Shown: positions 24,958 to 33,447 of the stretch, piece by piece
How positions within the stretch are numbered: the stretch's first letter is position 1
Layout of the letters: the number at the start of each line of letters is the position of its first letter
Notes under the pieces: model-generated
Told to the model about the DNA's origin: nothing
The model's input: only the letters and a program-made list of their open reading frames with translations
Databases searched by the model: none
Translations under genes and position numbers: made by a program
NCBI GenBank assembly: GCA_039714535.1
Contig: JBDLJC010000033.1
Location: 1 to 38,199, forward strand
DNA: 38,199 nucleotides
DNA from: JAGXFP01 sp039714535
GTDB lineage: Bacteria; Desulfobacterota; Desulfobulbia; Desulfobulbales; JAGXFP01
Direction of reading: 5' to 3'

Positions 24958-26751
24958 TTAGAGTCTCAACAAGGCCTGGACGGCCCAGCCGGTACCAGCA
25001 ATATCTGTCCAGCCCCAATTGTTATCATGCCAGGAACCGTTGTCATGCTGATTAAGCAGTAACAGATCAACATACCTCTCCTGATAGGTAAGAAGATCCA
25101 TTTCCGGCGCAGGCACAGGTGCCGACCATGTGTAGGAATTAAGTCCTTCGGCTATGTTTCGGATGGCGAGGATGTTGATTCTTTGATACACACCATCACT
25201 TACACGTTCATAACCTATTGTGCCATCCGGATTATAGAATCTAACATAATAAAACATTTCAATTGTCTCGGTGTTAGAAAAATGGCTGTAGCAGTTGATG
25301 TTACCGGCGGCCACAGGATTCCAGTCACAGTTAGTATCATATTCCTGGTAGTACTGGTCAGTGTTCCAGTTATCGTAATTCCAATTGTTGCTGATAAAAT
25401 TCTTCTGCGCTTGCACATTGACATCGTCTACAGGCAGCCCCATCCAACTCATCATGGTCAGGCCCATGCCGGCCCGGCCGATATCTTTTATGTATTGTCC
25501 AGCGCCAAATTTAACCTCACCTTCAGAACCCAGGTTGGCGAGAAGGAAATTTTGCGCTTCCGGTTTGAGATAATCCGGATAGACAAGACCGAGATTAGCC
25601 TCAGCGGCCATCACACCACTTAAGGTCCAATTGGTAAGTGAAGCATCACTAAAGGTCCCGTCCCCTCTGTTCTCATGATAAGTATTTCCTTCTTTGATCA
25701 CCCCCCATCCTTCAACCCAGAAGGGCCAGCCGCCACGGCTGTAACTCTCTACAGGGTAGTTTACCGGATCACAAACTTTTGAGGGTGTTGAACCATTACG
25801 CATATAATAGTCGTTGCTACAGCCTACGACCTGAGCCCAGGCTATCCAGTCAACCATCTGCTGAGCAATCTGGTGATAAGTCCAATTACCAAGACTTACT
25901 GCCGGGTCACCGGTGAAATTAAGACTATCATCCCAAACTACCGGTGTTGCGGCTGCATCGTATCCAGCGGTGGCAATCAACTTCAACGCCGGACCAAAAC
26001 CAAATTCAGTTTCATTATCAAAGGTAAGGTAAACACCCAACCCGTCAATCATACCCGCAGGTCCAGCCACTCGATCCTCTGCACTATATAAGTCTTTGTC
26101 AGCGACAGACATAATTCCCAAGAAACTGGTAACGGAGTTAACCATCCGCTGCACATTGTCAGTGTATGGATTGTCAGGGGAGCCGGTAGCTAGGAACCCG
26201 GCATCGATAAAGGTCTGGGTACTCATGATTGCGCCTTCATCCCAGTCGCGGTTAATCCAGGCTGTTGGTGCACCTAGCCATGGTTCTCTGGATATTTCCT
26301 TGTGGATATACCAGAGGCCCATTTCAATGCCAATTTTTTTGCGTATATTTCCACTGCCATTTTTAATTTTTACTGTATAGGTATCTGTGCCCAACAACAC
26401 ACCGTTATCCCAAACAGTAACCGTGGCAGTATATTGCGTGTTGTTTTTGCCAGTATAGGTATGAGCAATCTCTAACCCATAGGGCTCAGAGGTTGTGTAA
26501 GGGACATCTACAACACTCTGAATCCCTGAATCAGGAGTGCCGTCTCCATAGCTCCATTGGTAGGTAATATTTAGCGATTCACTTTCAGCCACTGCTTTAA
26601 GGGTTGTTTCTTCACCTGAAATAACAAGATGCGGGCCATCGCTAGGATCTGCCCATGTAGCTTTTACCGGCCCGGCAAAAGCTACCGATGTGGTAACAAG
26701 CGAACATAGAAAAAAGATCGCTGTCCCCATAAAACATTTTCTCTTCATCAT
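24958..26751 (-). CDS. Secreted PKD-like / prenyltransferase-squalene-oxidase-repeat protein
   Basis: This exported protein has about 597 residues from the start MMKRKCF; the frame is open upstream to 26853, but GGAGG lies 6 nt before ATG 26751. A signal peptide covers the first 27 residues or so (SVAFA-GP). Residues about 35-130 look like a PKD/Ig-like domain (YQWSYGDGTPDSG, ATVTVWDNG). The rest is built of helical repeats resembling the alpha/alpha-toroid of squalene-cyclase/prenyltransferase families (GGWPFWVEGWG; NGSWHDNNWGW...GTGWAVQALL at the C-terminus). No DXDD-type catalytic motif is evident, so a binding or structural role is likelier than cyclisation. It has its own promoter and terminator. 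Confidence 0.7.
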   Translation of the reverse strand: MMKRKCFMGTAIFFLCSLVTTSVAFAGPVKATWADPSDGPHLVISGEETTLKAVAESESLNITYQWSYGDGTPDSGIQSVVDVPYTTSEPYGLEIAHTYTGKNNTQYTATVTVWDNGVLLGTDTYTVKIKNGSGNIRKKIGIEMGLWYIHKEISREPWLGAPTAWINRDWDEGAIMSTQTFIDAGFLATGSPDNPYTDNVQRMVNSVTSFLGIMSVADKDLYSAEDRVAGPAGMIDGLGVYLTFDNETEFGFGPALKLIATAGYDAAATPVVWDDSLNFTGDPAVSLGNWTYHQIAQQMVDWIAWAQVVGCSNDYYMRNGSTPSKVCDPVNYPVESYSRGGWPFWVEGWGVIKEGNTYHENRGDGTFSDASLTNWTLSGVMAAEANLGLVYPDYLKPEAQNFLLANLGSEGEVKFGAGQYIKDIGRAGMGLTMMSWMGLPVDDVNVQAQKNFISNNWNYDNWNTDQYYQEYDTNCDWNPVAAGNINCYSHFSNTETIEMFYYVRFYNPDGTIGYERVSDGVYQRINILAIRNIAEGLNSYTWSAPVPAPEMDLLTYQERYVDLLLLNQHDNGSWHDNNWGWTDIAGTGWAVQALLRL

Positions 26752-26814
26752 AACTTTCCTCCTTTTTTTCCCATTTCCTTGTAATACCCCAAATTTGAAG
26801 CTAACAATTAACCC

Positions 26815-26828
26815 CAACAAATTTGTTG
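26815..26828. promoter_or_regulatory. 14-bp perfect palindrome in the leader of the toroid-repeat gene
   Basis: CAACAAATTTGTTG is a perfect palindrome about 30-43 nt after the predicted transcription start, and the half-site CCCAACAAA recurs just upstream. It could be an operator. Confidence 0.4.
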
Positions 26829-26864
26829 CGTTAGAAAAAACTAAACCCAACAAACTAAAGCATT

Positions 26865-26893
26865 TTATAAAACCACAAAATGGTAAAAGTCAA
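26865..26893 (-). promoter_or_regulatory. Sigma70-like promoter of the secreted toroid-repeat gene
   Basis: On the minus strand, TTGACT (26888-26893), a 17-nt spacer and TTATAA (26865-26870). The implied leader is about 105 nt. Confidence 0.5.
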
Positions 26894-27067
26894 GGTTTTT
26901 GTATCGTTATTTTAAGGGAGAAAAAGAATTCAACATAACACTTAAAAGGATTCTCGGGTGAACACCACCTAAACACTTAATGTAGTTTATTGGATTTAAA
27001 GGATTGGGAGGCTTTTCAGTAATCAATCTTAAAAAAAAGAGAAACGGAAAGTTTTGAAAAAAATTAT

Positions 27068-29380
27068 TTATTTTTTCCCAGGTTTAACAAAAATAAACCG
27101 TGGGCGGATCACCGTAATTACCGCTGGCAGAATGAAGAGGGCACCGATGGTTGTGGTCACCATTGATAGGGCTGTCAAGCTCCCGAAATAAATGACCGGT
27201 TTGAATGAGGCAACGCAGAGGGCGGAAAAGCCCAGGATCAAAGCGAGTGATGTATTAAGGATGGGCTGTCCGGCACTGTTCACCGTTGTTATCGTAGCCT
27301 GATCAGGGTTCGTGTCACCCTCTTTTGTGGCCCGCTTGTATCGCAGGATAAAATGGATTGAATCATCGACACCGATACCGATGGCAATACTGGAAATCAA
27401 AGTGGTAGCAATATCCAGCGGGATGCCAAGCCAGCCCATAACGCCGAAGTTTAAAACCAAGGCAACCGAGACGGTGAGGATAGACAACAACCCTGCAACT
27501 GCCGAACGGAAAACCAAGGCGGAGATAATAAAGATAAAAATGGTGGCGGTTATTATACTTTTCAAAAGGCCCTTAACTATATAGTCGCTAGTCCGCACTA
27601 TATTCTGGGCCCGACCGGTTGGCGTGACCTTTAGACCGGGATCAAATTCCCGGTCGATGTATTCCTGCACCTCTTCCAGAATGTGCCTGGTGCCCTTGGT
27701 ACCGAGGGGCTCATTGGCTTCATCCACCTGCTTGAGTCGGGCAATAATAGTCGCCATGGAATTGGAGTAATTGATCAGGCTCTTGAACTCATCGGGTTCG
27801 GAGGCAAGAGAATAGAGAAACAGATATTGTTGAGCTGCTCTTTTGGTTTCCGGCAGTTCATGATAGGACGGATCACCCTCATGTATTGCCATATTCATAT
27901 TTTTGATCATATCAACAATGGAAATGGTCTTGCCGACGCGGTCGAAATTCTCCAGGTATCTTTGCAATGCCTCCATCTGCCGTAGTGTTTCCGGCTCCAG
28001 AATCGCATCTTCTTCTTGGGCATCAATTACTGTTCTGATTGGGATGGTACCACCAAATTGGGTGCTGACCCTGCCGATGGTCTGCCGAACAACATCGTTT
28101 TCTTTAAAAAAATTAATTGCGTTGGTTTCTATAAAAAGACGGGGATAAGCAGCCAGGGCTACAATTATAAGGCAGAGGCCAATAATAATTGCGCTGTATT
28201 TTTTGTGGGAATTAAAGAGAGCTGTTTTCTGAAGTAGAAAGCTTAGACCGCGCCCTTTGATTCTATTAATACTTTTTTGTCTAGGTAGTGGGAACAGAGC
28301 CAAGCAGGCAGGTAAGAAAGTTAAGGAAACCAGCATACTGGCAAGTATGCCAAAGGCGGAAAAAAGACCGAATTCCCGAAGAATCCTGGTGTCGTTGAGC
28401 ATCAGTGAAGCAAAACCAACTGCAGTTGTGATTCCGGCAAGGATAATAGTGGGGCCAATATGCTCCAATACTTCAGACATAAAATCAGTTCTTTCCTTTT
28501 CACCTGGAGCGTCCTCGTAGTATTGATGCAATATATGCATACTGTAAGAACTACCAATGGCAATCAATATCGTTGGGAGCATAGTGCCGATGACACTGAT
28601 TGGAATTCGGAGCATGGCCATTAGCCCAAGGGTCCATATAACGGGCAGGAACAAAGCCAGAAGGGGGAAAATTGTTCCTCTGATACTTCGAAAACGAAAG
28701 CCGAAAATACTCAGGATAATGGCAATCACAAGCGGCAGGAATCGGCCCATATCTTTCGCCATGTATTTACCTACCTGAATATTTATGGCTGGCGACCCAG
28801 AGAAGTAAATATTCTCAGGCCCCTGCTGCTGATCGACCACATCCTTAACTGCAGCAAAAATTTCAGCCTTGTCCGGATCTTTTTCCAGACGCAAAACAAA
28901 CCCAAAAGCTTGACCATCGCCGGAGATAATAGAACCACGAAAGATAACTTTACTCTGAATAGCCTGTCTGTACCCTTTCAATGCTTCTGGCGTATTCGGG
29001 ATATTTCCTTCATCAATGAGAGGTTCGGAATCCAATACTCCAGCACGCCCCATAATATTTTTGGTATTGGTAGGACTGACTACTTCAATTATTCCGGGAA
29101 TTGACTCAAACTGATCTGTCATCCTAACCAGCTTTGCCACTGTCTCAAAACTGTATGGGTATTGGCTTTCCACAGCCACGATTAAAAACTCATCGCTTCC
29201 GAAAACATCTTCGATTTCACTGGTATATTCCAGAAGAGGATCACCGTCGGGCAGCATCTTATCAACGGAATTATCCTTGGTGATATGTGGCAACTGGCTA
29301 CCGAACACTGCGGTAATCACAAACAAAAACACGATGATGAGCCATGGTAGACTGACTATATTATAAAAAATTCTTTTCAT
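27068..29380 (-). CDS. RND-superfamily (MMPL/HpnN-like) exporter
   Basis: This inner-membrane transporter of 770 residues has two repeated halves, each with one leading helix, a large periplasmic loop and a group of five helices: residues 1-30, then about 215-365, then about 395-415, then about 620-765. It lacks the length of tripartite AcrB-type pumps (about 1000 residues) and matches the MMPL/HpnN class that moves lipids or hydrophobic products. Motifs include KDNSVDKMLPDGDPLLE after TM1, IGSSYSMHILHQYYED and IGIGVDDSIHFILRY. It is divergent from the LolA-like gene at 29620, a pairing seen in lipid export loci including aryl-polyene clusters. Its substrate is unknown; the product of the neighbouring ketosynthase pathway is the obvious candidate. 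Confidence 0.9.
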   Translation of the reverse strand: MKRIFYNIVSLPWLIIVFLFVITAVFGSQLPHITKDNSVDKMLPDGDPLLEYTSEIEDVFGSDEFLIVAVESQYPYSFETVAKLVRMTDQFESIPGIIEVVSPTNTKNIMGRAGVLDSEPLIDEGNIPNTPEALKGYRQAIQSKVIFRGSIISGDGQAFGFVLRLEKDPDKAEIFAAVKDVVDQQQGPENIYFSGSPAINIQVGKYMAKDMGRFLPLVIAIILSIFGFRFRSIRGTIFPLLALFLPVIWTLGLMAMLRIPISVIGTMLPTILIAIGSSYSMHILHQYYEDAPGEKERTDFMSEVLEHIGPTIILAGITTAVGFASLMLNDTRILREFGLFSAFGILASMLVSLTFLPACLALFPLPRQKSINRIKGRGLSFLLQKTALFNSHKKYSAIIIGLCLIIVALAAYPRLFIETNAINFFKENDVVRQTIGRVSTQFGGTIPIRTVIDAQEEDAILEPETLRQMEALQRYLENFDRVGKTISIVDMIKNMNMAIHEGDPSYHELPETKRAAQQYLFLYSLASEPDEFKSLINYSNSMATIIARLKQVDEANEPLGTKGTRHILEEVQEYIDREFDPGLKVTPTGRAQNIVRTSDYIVKGLLKSIITATIFIFIISALVFRSAVAGLLSILTVSVALVLNFGVMGWLGIPLDIATTLISSIAIGIGVDDSIHFILRYKRATKEGDTNPDQATITTVNSAGQPILNTSLALILGFSALCVASFKPVIYFGSLTALSMVTTTIGALFILPAVITVIRPRFIFVKPGKK

Positions 29381-29543
29381 GAATTTAAAGAAGATGATAT
29401 TGAGCGCTTCTGATCAAATACTAGTTGTAAAATCACAAATTAAACAACTACCATAAACAGATAGAGCATGAAAGGCAATAAACGCCTTTTAACTGAAGTA
29501 CAACTTTCAGGAAAAGGTAAGACATTAATCGAAACGTCAGAAC

Positions 29544-29572
29544 TTGACTTCTGTGATTAAAAACTTTAGTTT
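29544..29572 (+). promoter_or_regulatory. Candidate promoter of the LolA-like gene
   Basis: TTGACT (29544-29549), a 17-nt spacer and TAGTTT (29567-29572). The -35 is good and the -10 poor. The implied leader is about 40 nt. Confidence 0.3.
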
Positions 29573-29619
29573 CCTTCTTCTATCAAATTCTTTCCACTTA
29601 CTAGAAAGAGGCCTACTCT

Positions 29620-30555
29620 ATGAGATGTTACAAAATGTTTTTTGCTTTCAGACACTTTGTTTTTTTTAGCACTTTTCTGCTCTTGTTCCTCAATCAGGCA
29701 GCCATGGCTGAAAAAATTGGCCTGGTTGACGGGCTATGGGTCATGAAAAAGGTTGAAGATCGTTACGAGGGAGACGATGTCAAGGAGGACATGTATCTAA
29801 CTTTAGATAGAACCGGAAAAAGAGCTGGCAAACCCCGCCACCTTGATGTCAGGTGGCTGAAAAAAGACTATGGCAAGGAAGACAAACTCGTCATCAATTT
29901 CATTGGTCCCGATTATGTAGCCGGTGCGACCTTGTTGATGGAAATAAAACCTTATGTGGACGATAACCGCTGGCTCTACATTCCAGATAACAATCTTATT
30001 GCCGAGATCAAAGCGCGGGATCAGCACACTAATTTCATGGGAACTGATTTCACTTATTATGATCTTGCCGAACGGGAACCTGATGAAGAAAACCACAAAC
30101 TGCTTAAGATTGAAGAACTAAACAACCGCCTGTGCTATGTGGTTGAAACAAAGCCAAAAGAAAATGTAGACGATGGATATTCCAAAAAAATCAGCTGGGT
30201 GGACAAGGAGCGGTTCACGAAAATGCGGATCAAGTATTACAACAAGGCCGGTCGCTTCGTGAAACAATTCGATCCTGCCAAGTGGGAAAAAATAGACGGA
30301 ATCTGGACCGCACGTCAATTGGTTATGGAAGATTTTAGCCGAGAACACAAAACAACTATTGACCGTAAAAATATCCGTTATAATCAGAAAATAGCAGCTG
30401 AATATTTTCTCCCCTATAATATTGACTGTATTCAGTATAAAGGAGGAAAATTTTCCTTGCTGCCATTTGATCAACGACCTACCAGAGTTAGGGCCGAAAA
30501 AAGGAAAAAATCCAGCAGGAGACGAAAGTATCTGCCTCCGCAGAAAAAAGAGTAG
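29620..30555 (+). CDS. LolA-like outer-membrane lipoprotein-sorting protein
   Basis: This periplasmic protein has 311 residues. The signal peptide is residues 1-29 (hydrophobic core FFSTFLLLFLNQAAMA). The mature part matches the LolA-like family often encoded with MMPL/RND exporters: DMYLTLDRTGKRAGKPRHLDVRW, LMEIKPYVDDNRWLYIPD, NFMGTDFTYYDLAER and KIDGIWTARQLVMEDF. Such half-barrel proteins are thought to shield a lipid-like ligand on its way to the outer membrane. AAAGAGG lies 8 nt before the start. The C-terminal 20 residues are strongly basic (RAEKRKKSSRRRK). It is divergent from the RND exporter. Confidence 0.87.
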   Translation: MRCYKMFFAFRHFVFFSTFLLLFLNQAAMAEKIGLVDGLWVMKKVEDRYEGDDVKEDMYLTLDRTGKRAGKPRHLDVRWLKKDYGKEDKLVINFIGPDYVAGATLLMEIKPYVDDNRWLYIPDNNLIAEIKARDQHTNFMGTDFTYYDLAEREPDEENHKLLKIEELNNRLCYVVETKPKENVDDGYSKKISWVDKERFTKMRIKYYNKAGRFVKQFDPAKWEKIDGIWTARQLVMEDFSREHKTTIDRKNIRYNQKIAAEYFLPYNIDCIQYKGGKFSLLPFDQRPTRVRAEKRKKSSRRRKYLPPQKKE

Positions 30556-30636
30556 CTCTTTCACTCTTAGAGACACAACTAAATGAGATTAGAGCCATAA
30601 TCGGCAAAGAACAAAAATAGTAATTGGAAATAAAAC

Positions 30637-30704
30637 AAGTAGCATAAACAACAAAGCGGAACGCCGAGGATAATCTCGGATACCGCTTTACTGTTTTTAA
30701 TATC
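30637..30704 (+). repeat. Dispersed 68-bp hairpin repeat, copy B (also a terminator)
   Basis: This is the second copy of the element at 12137-12204: same orientation and length, same flanks (AAGTAGC at the left, TTTTTAA then ATCT at the right). The stem is AAAGCGG/CCGCTTT plus CCGAG/CTCGG. Several stem positions differ between copies yet base pairing is kept, for example GCTGAG/CTCAG in copy A and GCCGAG/CTCGG here. Confidence 0.75.
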
Positions 30705-30834
30705 TAACGAACAAGGACTCAGACAGCCGTTTGTGTAGCCCTTCAGAGAGAGAACAGGGCCATCCAACTCGAAAAAACGGAGATACTCCTCACCCTGACA
30801 CCTTACTTTTTCTCAAAGTATTAAATATACAAAA

Positions 30835-30871
30835 AAAGGGGTAAAACCTCGTTATGAGGTTCCACCCCTTT
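30835..30871 (-). terminator. Intrinsic terminator after the Spy-like gene
   Basis: AAAGGGGT pairs with ACCCCTTT and AACCTC with GAGGTT around a GTTAT loop, with a 2x2 internal mismatch. The minus strand continues into a T-run. It lies 44 bp beyond the stop codon at 30915. Confidence 0.8.
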
Positions 30872-30914
30872 CCATAATCCTTCTGCCAGTAATAGCAGAC
30901 TATCAGACTATAAT

Positions 30915-31433
30915 TTATCGTCGTCCACCCCATTGGCCACGGCGAGACTTCCCCCGTTTGTTCTTACGAGTAGAGCGAAGTTTCTGGGCAAGTTCCTGCT
31001 GTTCGGGGGTCATGACAGCATGTATTCTGCTGTGCATTCGGGCCTTGGACACGGCCAGTTCTACCTGAATTTCCGCCTTTTCCTCGGCAATAGCACGGAT
31101 TGTTTTTTCATCAAAGGAGCCTGCGTCAGTCAGTTCCCGCATCTGCTCACGGTAGTCCCACAGTTTTTCCCGCAGGGCCTCACTACCGCTTCTTTCCTCC
31201 GCGCGGATAGCCTCAATCTGCTCCTGCTGCTCTTCGCTAAGACCAATAAATTCGGCGACCATTTCACGCCGATCCTGTCTGTGGTGACCTCGCCAGTCGT
31301 TTTTACCATACTCGGAACCGGAAATGGTCTGTGGCCCATATCCGGTTCCGTCACATTCACGGGCGTTAGCTGTGAGACTTACACCGGCTAATAAGAAGAT
31401 TGCCATAGTGGTTATGATCAGTTTCTGTTTCAT
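30915..31433 (-). CDS. Spy/CpxP-like periplasmic protein
   Basis: This 172-residue exported, mostly helical protein has a signal peptide ending near ANA-RE. Two LTxxQ-type motifs are visible, LSEEQQEQIEAI and MTPEQQELAQKL, separated by a charged helical stretch; the tail is Arg/Lys/Gly-rich. Spy/CpxP proteins are periplasmic chaperones or sensors of envelope stress. GGAGG lies 8 nt before the start. It follows the small secreted gene by 76 bp, next to a BaeSR-like two-component system; in E. coli, spy is a BaeSR/CpxAR target, so control by the neighbouring regulator is a reasonable inference. Confidence 0.85.
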   Translation of the reverse strand: MKQKLIITTMAIFLLAGVSLTANARECDGTGYGPQTISGSEYGKNDWRGHHRQDRREMVAEFIGLSEEQQEQIEAIRAEERSGSEALREKLWDYREQMRELTDAGSFDEKTIRAIAEEKAEIQVELAVSKARMHSRIHAVMTPEQQELAQKLRSTRKNKRGKSRRGQWGGRR

Positions 31434-31509
31434 TGTTGTGTCCTCCGGTTACCTTATTTAAGTATACTACAATTAAATAAAGCAATATTTTTTGCTCTCG
31501 TTTCCTCTT

Positions 31510-31782
31510 TTAACTACTGCCCTTCCCGCCACGACGATTTTCAGGCACGGCAAACATCTGGCCGTCTCTTTCCTGGCAGATCGCAGAAATTGTATCATCA
31601 CGCCGACCAGTGAATGCCACCACATCTCCGACATCCTTATCCCCACAGGCTTCGATTGCCGCCTGTGGCGGTCCATTTTGGCCTCTACCGCGTCCTTGGC
31701 CGCCATAGGCAAACGCCAGGGTCGGCAGCAACACAACTAAAGCAGCAAGGCCAACGGTTTTTCTAAAATTGATCTGTTTCAT
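31510..31782 (-). CDS. Small secreted protein of unknown function
   Basis: This 90-residue protein has a signal peptide (about residues 1-25, ending AFA-YG) and a Gly/Arg-rich mature start. It then carries a conserved-looking motif PPQAAIEACGDKDVGDVVAF...ICQERDGQMFAVPENR with two cysteines that could form a disulfide. The pattern recurs in small secreted bacterial proteins, but I cannot name a characterised function. AGGAGG is 6 nt before the ATG. It is divergent from the BaeS-like kinase and is followed by the Spy-like gene, so both probably belong to the envelope-stress response. Confidence 0.7.
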   Translation of the reverse strand: MKQINFRKTVGLAALVVLLPTLAFAYGGQGRGRGQNGPPQAAIEACGDKDVGDVVAFTGRRDDTISAICQERDGQMFAVPENRRGGKGSS

Positions 31783-31808
31783 GATGTCCTCCTCATAATT
31801 GTCTGTTG

Positions 31809-31824
31809 GAGCAATCTGTTGCTC
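31809..31824. promoter_or_regulatory. GAGCAA/TTGCTC inverted repeat in the divergent control region
   Basis: This is a 6-bp perfect inverted repeat with a 4-nt spacer in the 141-183 bp region between the small secreted gene and the BaeS-like kinase. It is a possible binding site for the neighbouring response regulator, or a hairpin. Confidence 0.3.
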
Positions 31825-31965
31825 TCTTGATTCTCAATCTAACAACCGAATAAGGAAGAAATGTGGAGGAAATAAGGAAATAGAAAGAGGAGTACAAATT
31901 GATCTGGTCAGCAGTTTACAGGTATGATAATCAAAAGATACAATCTGTCTTGCCGGGAGGTAAAA

Positions 31966-33447
31966 GTGTTCATCAGCATCAGATATAAACTGTTTGCCAC
32001 ATTGCTTGCCGCGGTGATCGTCGTGATTGTCGGCATGTTCTTTCTGGTCCACTGGAGTTTTGACCGTGGTTTTTTAAACTATGTCAACACCGTGGAAGCA
32101 AAGCGGCTCGACTCCCTGGCCGAACATCTACAGGAAGCTTACGCCGATCAGGGAGACTGGCTGTTCCTGCAGGGAAATCCTCGGCTCTGGCGTCAGTTCC
32201 TGGCAGCATCGACCCCGGAGGGGCCTCAACAGTTTGATCCTCTGGAAGATGAGATCATCCCTCGGGAGGGTAGAGGGCGACGTCACCCAGGCATGGGCCG
32301 TGAGATGCGGCAAGGAAGAAATTTGCCCCGGGACCTTCGTGAGGAGATGAAACATCTCTTTGAGTTCAGAGTCGTGCTGATGGACGCGGACAAGAATGTG
32401 GTGACCGGGCCCCGGAGATTTCCTGCCGACACGAAAATGGTCCCCTTGAAGCATGACTCCGTTGCTGTTGGCTATCTCGGCCATATCCCCCAGAAGAATT
32501 TACTGGCCCAACATCAATTGCATTTTGCCCGGCAACAGAAGAAAGCGTTTGCCATTATCTCCCTATTAATTGCCGCTCTTGCGGCCTTGCTGGCCTTGCC
32601 CCTGGCCGGCAGACTGGTGCGAAGAATGAAGGCGCTGGCCAGCGGAACTCACCATCTGGCCGCCGGTACATATGAGACCAGGCTTGAGGTGGGACCGGCA
32701 GATGAGCTGGGGCAGTTGACCCAGGATTTCAATTCCCTGGCCCTGACCCTGGAAAAGAATGAACAGGGCCGCAGACAATGGGTGGCGGATATATCCCATG
32801 AGCTGCGCACCCCCTTGGCGGTCTTGCGAGGCGAGCTTGAGGCCTTGCAGGACGGCGTCCGCCAGCCTACCCCTGAGGCCATCCGCTCACTGCACTCAGA
32901 GATGATGCGTCTGAGCCGACTGGTCGATGATCTTTTCCAGCTTTCCCTTTCTGATATCGGCGCCTTGACCTATAGAAAAGAGAATGTGGATGTAGCCGCA
33001 ATCCTGAACCAGGCCGCTAAATCCTTCGAGGCTGAGTTTAGCGAAAGAAACATTAAGCTGATCATAGATATTCCGGCCGAGCGGGAAATATCTCTCTTCG
33101 GCGACCCGGAACGGCTGCAACAGCTCTTTGATAATCTGTTCACCAATTCACTGAAATATACCGATCCCGACGGCTCGTTGAATATCGATGCTCAATCGGC
33201 AGCGGGATATACGAAGATTATCTTCCAGGACAGCGGCCCATCGGTGTCACCAGCAGAAATCGATAAGCTGTTTGACCGCCTCTACCGGGTGGAGAATTCC
33301 CGTAATCGGGCGACCGGCGGGGCAGGACTCGGCCTGGCCATCTGCAGAAATATCGTTGAGGCCCATGGCGGCGCCATTACGGCAGAGCCATCGCCACTGG
33401 GCGGGGTGCTGATCAGAATCAAACTGCCGTTGGGAGAGCAACAATGA
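31966..33447 (+). CDS. baeS: Sensor histidine kinase, BaeS-like
   Basis: This inner-membrane sensor kinase has 493 residues from GTG 31966; the frame is open from ATG 31924, but GGGAGG at 31955-31960 points to the GTG. TM1 is at about residues 10-30, then a periplasmic sensor domain rich in Arg/Gly (REGRGRRHPGMGREMRQGR), TM2 at about 194-214 and HAMP at about 215-266. The HisKA H-box has His278 (ADISHELRTPLAVLRGELEA), followed by N, G1 (GLGLA) and G2 boxes. The H-box to LVDDLFQLSLSD region is strikingly close to E. coli BaeS. It signals envelope stress to the downstream regulator, with which it overlaps by 4 bp. Confidence 0.9.
   Translation: MFISIRYKLFATLLAAVIVVIVGMFFLVHWSFDRGFLNYVNTVEAKRLDSLAEHLQEAYADQGDWLFLQGNPRLWRQFLAASTPEGPQQFDPLEDEIIPREGRGRRHPGMGREMRQGRNLPRDLREEMKHLFEFRVVLMDADKNVVTGPRRFPADTKMVPLKHDSVAVGYLGHIPQKNLLAQHQLHFARQQKKAFAIISLLIAALAALLALPLAGRLVRRMKALASGTHHLAAGTYETRLEVGPADELGQLTQDFNSLALTLEKNEQGRRQWVADISHELRTPLAVLRGELEALQDGVRQPTPEAIRSLHSEMMRLSRLVDDLFQLSLSDIGALTYRKENVDVAAILNQAAKSFEAEFSERNIKLIIDIPAEREISLFGDPERLQQLFDNLFTNSLKYTDPDGSLNIDAQSAAGYTKIIFQDSGPSVSPAEIDKLFDRLYRVENSRNRATGGAGLGLAICRNIVEAHGGAITAEPSPLGGVLIRIKLPLGEQQ

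Larger units (their letters stand above)
30556..30914. other. Intergenic region between convergent LolA-like and Spy-like genes
   Basis: These 359 bp contain repeat copy B at 30637-30704, which should terminate the plus-strand transcript, and the minus-strand terminator at 30835-30871. No coding signal is convincing. Confidence 0.6.

Noticed and set aside
30579..30767. 62-codon minus-strand frame in the LolA/Spy gap
   Set aside because: Its apparent similarity to the frame at 12088-12369 (VPLCCL) is produced by the shared hairpin repeat, not by a protein family.
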